Shown here: positions 60,457-64,000 of the stretch, piece by piece
Numbering within the stretch: the stretch's first letter is position 1
Layout of the letters: the number at the start of each line of letters is the position of its first letter
Source of the DNA: Tubulanus polymorphus
Lineage: Eukaryota > Nemertea > Palaeonemertea > Tubulaniformes > Tubulanidae
Length of the DNA: 64,000 bases
Direction of reading: 5' to 3'
Assembly (NCBI RefSeq): GCF_964204645.1
Contig: NC_134025.1
Coordinates: 10,483,001 to 10,547,000, forward strand
The notes under the pieces: generated by a model
What the model was told of the DNA's origin: nothing
Databases searched by the model: none
What the model saw: the letters and a program-made list of their open reading frames with translations, nothing else
Made by a program: the position numbers and the translations under genes

Positions 60457-61976
60457 ATGAGTAAATTTGCGGTGACTGTTCTGATGATTTTATGGACCGG
60501 GCAATGTTACAATTATGGTAGGTAGATATTCTTATATTTGAAACCATATACCAAAGTTTGAAACTCGATGGAAAAATTTTCTTGTTAGAATTTCTTCTTA
60601 GATTTTACATCTCCATTTCCTGATCTATAGAGAATCCCACAATGATAACAAAAAATATTAAGTCCGAAAATGCTTCCTTGAGCTAGTAGTTTATTCGACA
60701 TTTTGACTATATTCGTAGTCATCTTCAGGAATACAGGAGTATTCCTGAAGATAACTATTAGTCGAAACAGCGAATAAACTACTAGCTCCAGGAAACACTT
60801 TTGGAGTTCATATTTTTCGTTGTGATTGGGATACTCTATGGATTATCAACATAACAAGGATATAGTGTCTTATCAATGGTTATCTCCAGGTCATGTAATA
60901 GGATTGATGTTCAAAAATGATTATTACTGAAAATTAGAAGCGCTCCATACTTGAAATCAATGGCTATTTTTACAATTTCAGGAATTATTGAAGATAAACC
61001 TGAAAATCTGAAGCAAAAATTTGCGACATTCAAATACGGTTTACCTGATGTTACGTTTCGTCGCCGGGCGAAACGCCAGATTTTCAAAGCGGCGTACTTA
61101 AGTTCAACGCTACCTTCGAATTACAAATCAGTTTGGGATGAAATTAAGGAGATAGAGCAGAACTATCTAAACGGTCGTTGGAGACGTCCCACACCAAAAC
61201 CTGATAAATGGGCCCATGTTTTTAACAACCCGGTAAAGAAAGCCGATTTGGTAAAGTTTGAAGACATACCTCTATACGACGCATCAAGTAAAGACTTCGT
61301 AATGGTGATAATCGGTGTGGTGATTCTTGTCGGAGTGCCACTCTCGGTGTTGGCCTGCTGCGCGTTGAAGGCCATGGGAGTTTGCAAAAACTACGAATGC
61401 TGCAAGCCGGCACCGAGACCGGTATTTCCGCAGCTGAATGAGAATCAAAAACGATTCATTCGTCGCACCTCGGCTATTCATCCGATCCGGCTGGAAGCGC
61501 CGTATTCGGAATTCATGAATTATACTCTCAGACAAAATGAGGAAACGATGTTTTACGGCGGTATGACGAATATCAGTTTGATCAGCCGCGCAACGCCTGG
61601 ATGGATGAACATCAAGGGGGAGCAGTACGGTAGCGCGATAAAACTACAGGACATGATCGCCGAACGGGAAAAAAGAATGCGACAAATCAAAATGAAGGCG
61701 GCCGAAGATACCGTGCGGGAAGACGGTCTCGATACTGCAACTGATTATGTAAATGTTGATCTTGACGTGCGCAGTGAGTCCGAAAATATGCCGAAACCTC
61801 CGACAAATTTCGACGATAAGAATGATGATTCCTGTGCGAAGATCCATCGATCTGTCTCAAGCAGCGCAAGTACTTTGCTAGATTCAGAGGATGATGAAAT
61901 CAAACAAGTTCAAGAAGAACGCCGTTGTTATGCTGAAATAGTTATTCCAAAGGCAATAGATGAGACAAGTGTTTAA
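60457..61976 (+). CDS. Single-pass membrane protein with signal peptide and furin-type site, unknown family
   Basis: Two exons, 60457-60517 and 60982-61976, joined in phase 1; 351 residues. Exon 1 encodes a signal peptide (MSKFAVTVLMILWTGQC). A short acidic/basic propeptide-like stretch ends in FRRRAKR at about 52, a consensus furin cleavage site, followed by QIF. The mature ectodomain would be only about 70 residues, Trp/Tyr/Pro-containing, without a disulfide pattern. One membrane helix (about 126-149, MVIIGVVILVGVPLSVLACC) is followed by a juxtamembrane cysteine group (CKNYECC). The cytoplasmic tail (about 200 residues) has Tyr-based words (YSEFMNY, MFYGGM), a basic helix (AEREKRMRQIKMKA) and an acidic/Ser end. 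The predicted form is a type I protein. I do not recognise a family. Without exon 1 a weak ATG at 60957 would lack the signal peptide, so the two-exon model is preferred. Confidence 0.8.
60625..60841. mobile_element. Foldback MITE (AGTAGTTTATTCGAC family) in intron of the membrane-protein gene
   Basis: Left CTATAGAGAATCCCACAATG, AAGTCCGAAAATGC, CTAGTAGTTTATTCGACATT; right GTCGAAACAGCGAATAAACT, ACTAGCTCC, GGGATACTCTATG. The centre is TCTTCAGGAATACAGGAGTA plus its complement. It is related to 353-519 and 52832-53127. Confidence 0.85.
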
Positions 61977-64000
61977 AACAAGAGAAGAACATCTATGCAA
62001 AGCCAGAGACATACGTACTGGTCAAACTTGCTTGATTCGTATCAGTTATCCAGATTTCATTCTTATATGGATATCACTTATGGTTCGCCTATAAAGTATC
62101 TAAAATATTGTTTAATCCGAATTTCTCATAAATTAGATGCATTTGATCTGAATTAAGCAGGTTCTACTCTACATGATGATTGAAGAATTTTTCGCTTTGA
62201 ACCAGACACAACCAAGCCATTGACCATGACCTATTCTTCATTGAGTGATCAATTGATGCTTATACCTTTTATCTCAACACGTTTATCAACTTCGAATTCG
62301 TGCTGTATTCACAATATATTCAGCAAAAATAATCTCATTTTTAACAAATAGGCCTATGATATAAATAACAAAAATTTATTACAGTTTTGTTACAACATCA
62401 TTTGTAGAAGCATATGTGATTAAAAAAAACCAAAATGAGACAACATAATAGCCATTAATATATGTGATCACAGCATGTAAAGGTCAGTTTATCTCAGAAT
62501 CATTTCAACATACTCGGCATTTGTACTATTGATGCAATATAAATAACGAAATTAGATGCTTTAATAATTTCATTACATGTCACCTAAAGTTAATGTACGA
62601 AGTACAAATTCCACAATGAGAATGCAGTGCACTACTGATTTTCTTAACTTGAATTCGATTAAAAATCAATGATTACTTCATATAAGGTGAGTAAGACAAT
62701 GTAACCTTGATTATCGTCTACGGATCCAAGATGTTCGTTCGAGTAGAATGTTCATATGACTAGTTAGGAGTCTACTGTACGCACTTAATTTTCCCAATCT
62801 CAATGAAATATGTAATTTATGTATCACGCATTAACTAATTCCATAATGAAAATATATGCCTTTAATTCCGCCATATATTTCTACTATACATGGCACTAAA
62901 AGGGCTTTGAATATACTGGCACTAATAGAGTAGATTTATCACATAATTACGCCATATACATATACCGGGTAAGCAGTCCCCACGTCATTCTAAAATATAA
63001 GCATATATATCTATCGGTATATACCGGGGTGCATTTCAATGAATCGAAACGCATGCATTTCAATACAGTGAAAACTTCAGTTAATCCATGGATGTAAACT
63101 AGAAACTAGTTCATACAATACATCCGTGGTTGTAATCTCTGCATTTTCATTTCTTGGCTCGGACAAAAATAAGAATACATGTATGGCATTAAAAATTATT
63201 TTTAAAGGAAAGATGTATCATTTAGTACTCTGTAGGCAAAAACAGTTCAAGAAAATGCCCGTATTTTCATAATAATGCAACATAGACTTAGTGATTAAGT
63301 ATTTGACTGACTGCCTACATGCTTACTAAGTAAAATATAAACGTACTTGGAAAATTAATGAAAAATTAGCTTGTCAAATGCAAGAGGTCGTAGCAAGAAA
63401 GTTGTCGAGTCATGACTTGGTCAGTGTGTAATATTACTATAACATTCTTCAGATCGAGTTCCTAGATGGTTGAAATCAGTTGCGTAACAAGAAAGTTACA
63501 ATATCTTCCAAATCAAGAGGCACATTTATAAGCTATATTTACATGGCAAAATTTGACTCATTCTAAACACCCTTGCTCCTAATTTACTACCTGCATTGTT
63601 TCCATCAATATGGTAGTTTGATGGTAAAATATCCCACATTTGATTCATCTGTAGCATTTACATTCATTTAGTGACCTACGTAAAGTATCTTTAAAATCAT
63701 ATTCAACGCCATTGCACACAATTCATTTCGATTTAAAAAAAAACAACAAGATTTTGGGCAAGTATTGCATACATTTCGGGCATCGATCAACGAAATGAGT
63801 TTAAATGGGAAACCATAGAATAAAATTTAATCAACATCAAGGTGAGCAATAGGTATGTTAACTGCAGTTGACTCTTTTCTCACTTACAAATTAAGATACA
63901 TTTAGGTAACCTTTATCTAATTGGCAAAAACAACTCTTATCTACTCTGAATGAGAAATCCCCCGCAATGAAATCGCTGAGACAATACATATATTTTCCAA
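61977..64000. other. AT-rich terminal region without a recognisable gene
   Basis: The 3' UTR of the membrane-protein gene must begin here. I see no exon-like open frame, RNA gene or strong repeat. A GAATTAAGCAGGTTCTACTCTAC word near 62150 resembles the end of the 27057 MITE family. Confidence 0.5.

Noticed and set aside
1-64000. CRISPR arrays, operons, prophage or bacterial mobile elements
   Set aside because: The window is intron-containing animal DNA; no regularly spaced repeats or prokaryotic gene layout are present.

Overview
The window is nuclear DNA of an intron-rich animal. Genes are split by GT-AG introns of about 60 bases to 4 kb, intergenic DNA is AT-rich, and small inverted-repeat elements are everywhere. 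The gene set (kaptin, PNO1, COA8, NSL1, TATDN3, BTBD17, a TMEM72-like gene) is that of a bilaterian. The protein divergence and the noncoding sequence suggest a marine invertebrate; I cannot name the phylum from sequence alone. There are no bacterial-style operons, rRNA genes or CRISPR arrays.

Layout. 1-6.6 kb: two tandem, same-strand copies of an unrecognised polytopic membrane protein, the first cut by the window edge. 7.2-10.8 kb, minus strand: kaptin (KPTN, KICSTOR complex, amino-acid signalling to mTORC1), 12 exons. 11.1-14.6 kb, plus: PNO1 (small-subunit ribosome assembly), head-to-head with kaptin. 19.1-22.7 kb, minus: a four-helix TMEM72-like protein. 23.7-25.5 kb, plus: COA8 (cytochrome oxidase assembly). 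26.6-30.0 kb, minus: an NSL1-like kinetochore protein, head-to-head with TATDN3 (30.3-33.2 kb, plus), an adjacency that I recall also exists in human. 36.6-43.0 kb, plus: a serine/lysine-rich, probably nuclear protein of about 1535 residues that I do not recognise. 49.0-54.3 kb, plus: a BTBD17/Tango10-like BTB protein. 60.5-62.0 kb, plus: an unrecognised single-pass membrane protein with a signal peptide and a furin-type site.

Exon structures were rebuilt by hand. For every gene called as CDS the splice phases join without a frameshift, except where noted (alternative donors in the nuclear-protein gene; unknown 5' ends of the two tandem membrane genes). The genes do not form one pathway. The recurring theme is divergent gene pairs with short shared promoters (289, 322 and about 1035 bases between start codons).

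The accessory content is mainly nonautonomous DNA transposons. It includes a 1477-bp element with perfect terminal inverted repeats and a 5-bp target duplication, a TA-flanked family present in short and long forms, several foldback families with multiple copies in the window, tRNA-like SINE pieces, a 153-bp triple repeat, and a nearly identical 1536-bp tandem duplication at 56.7-59.8 kb.
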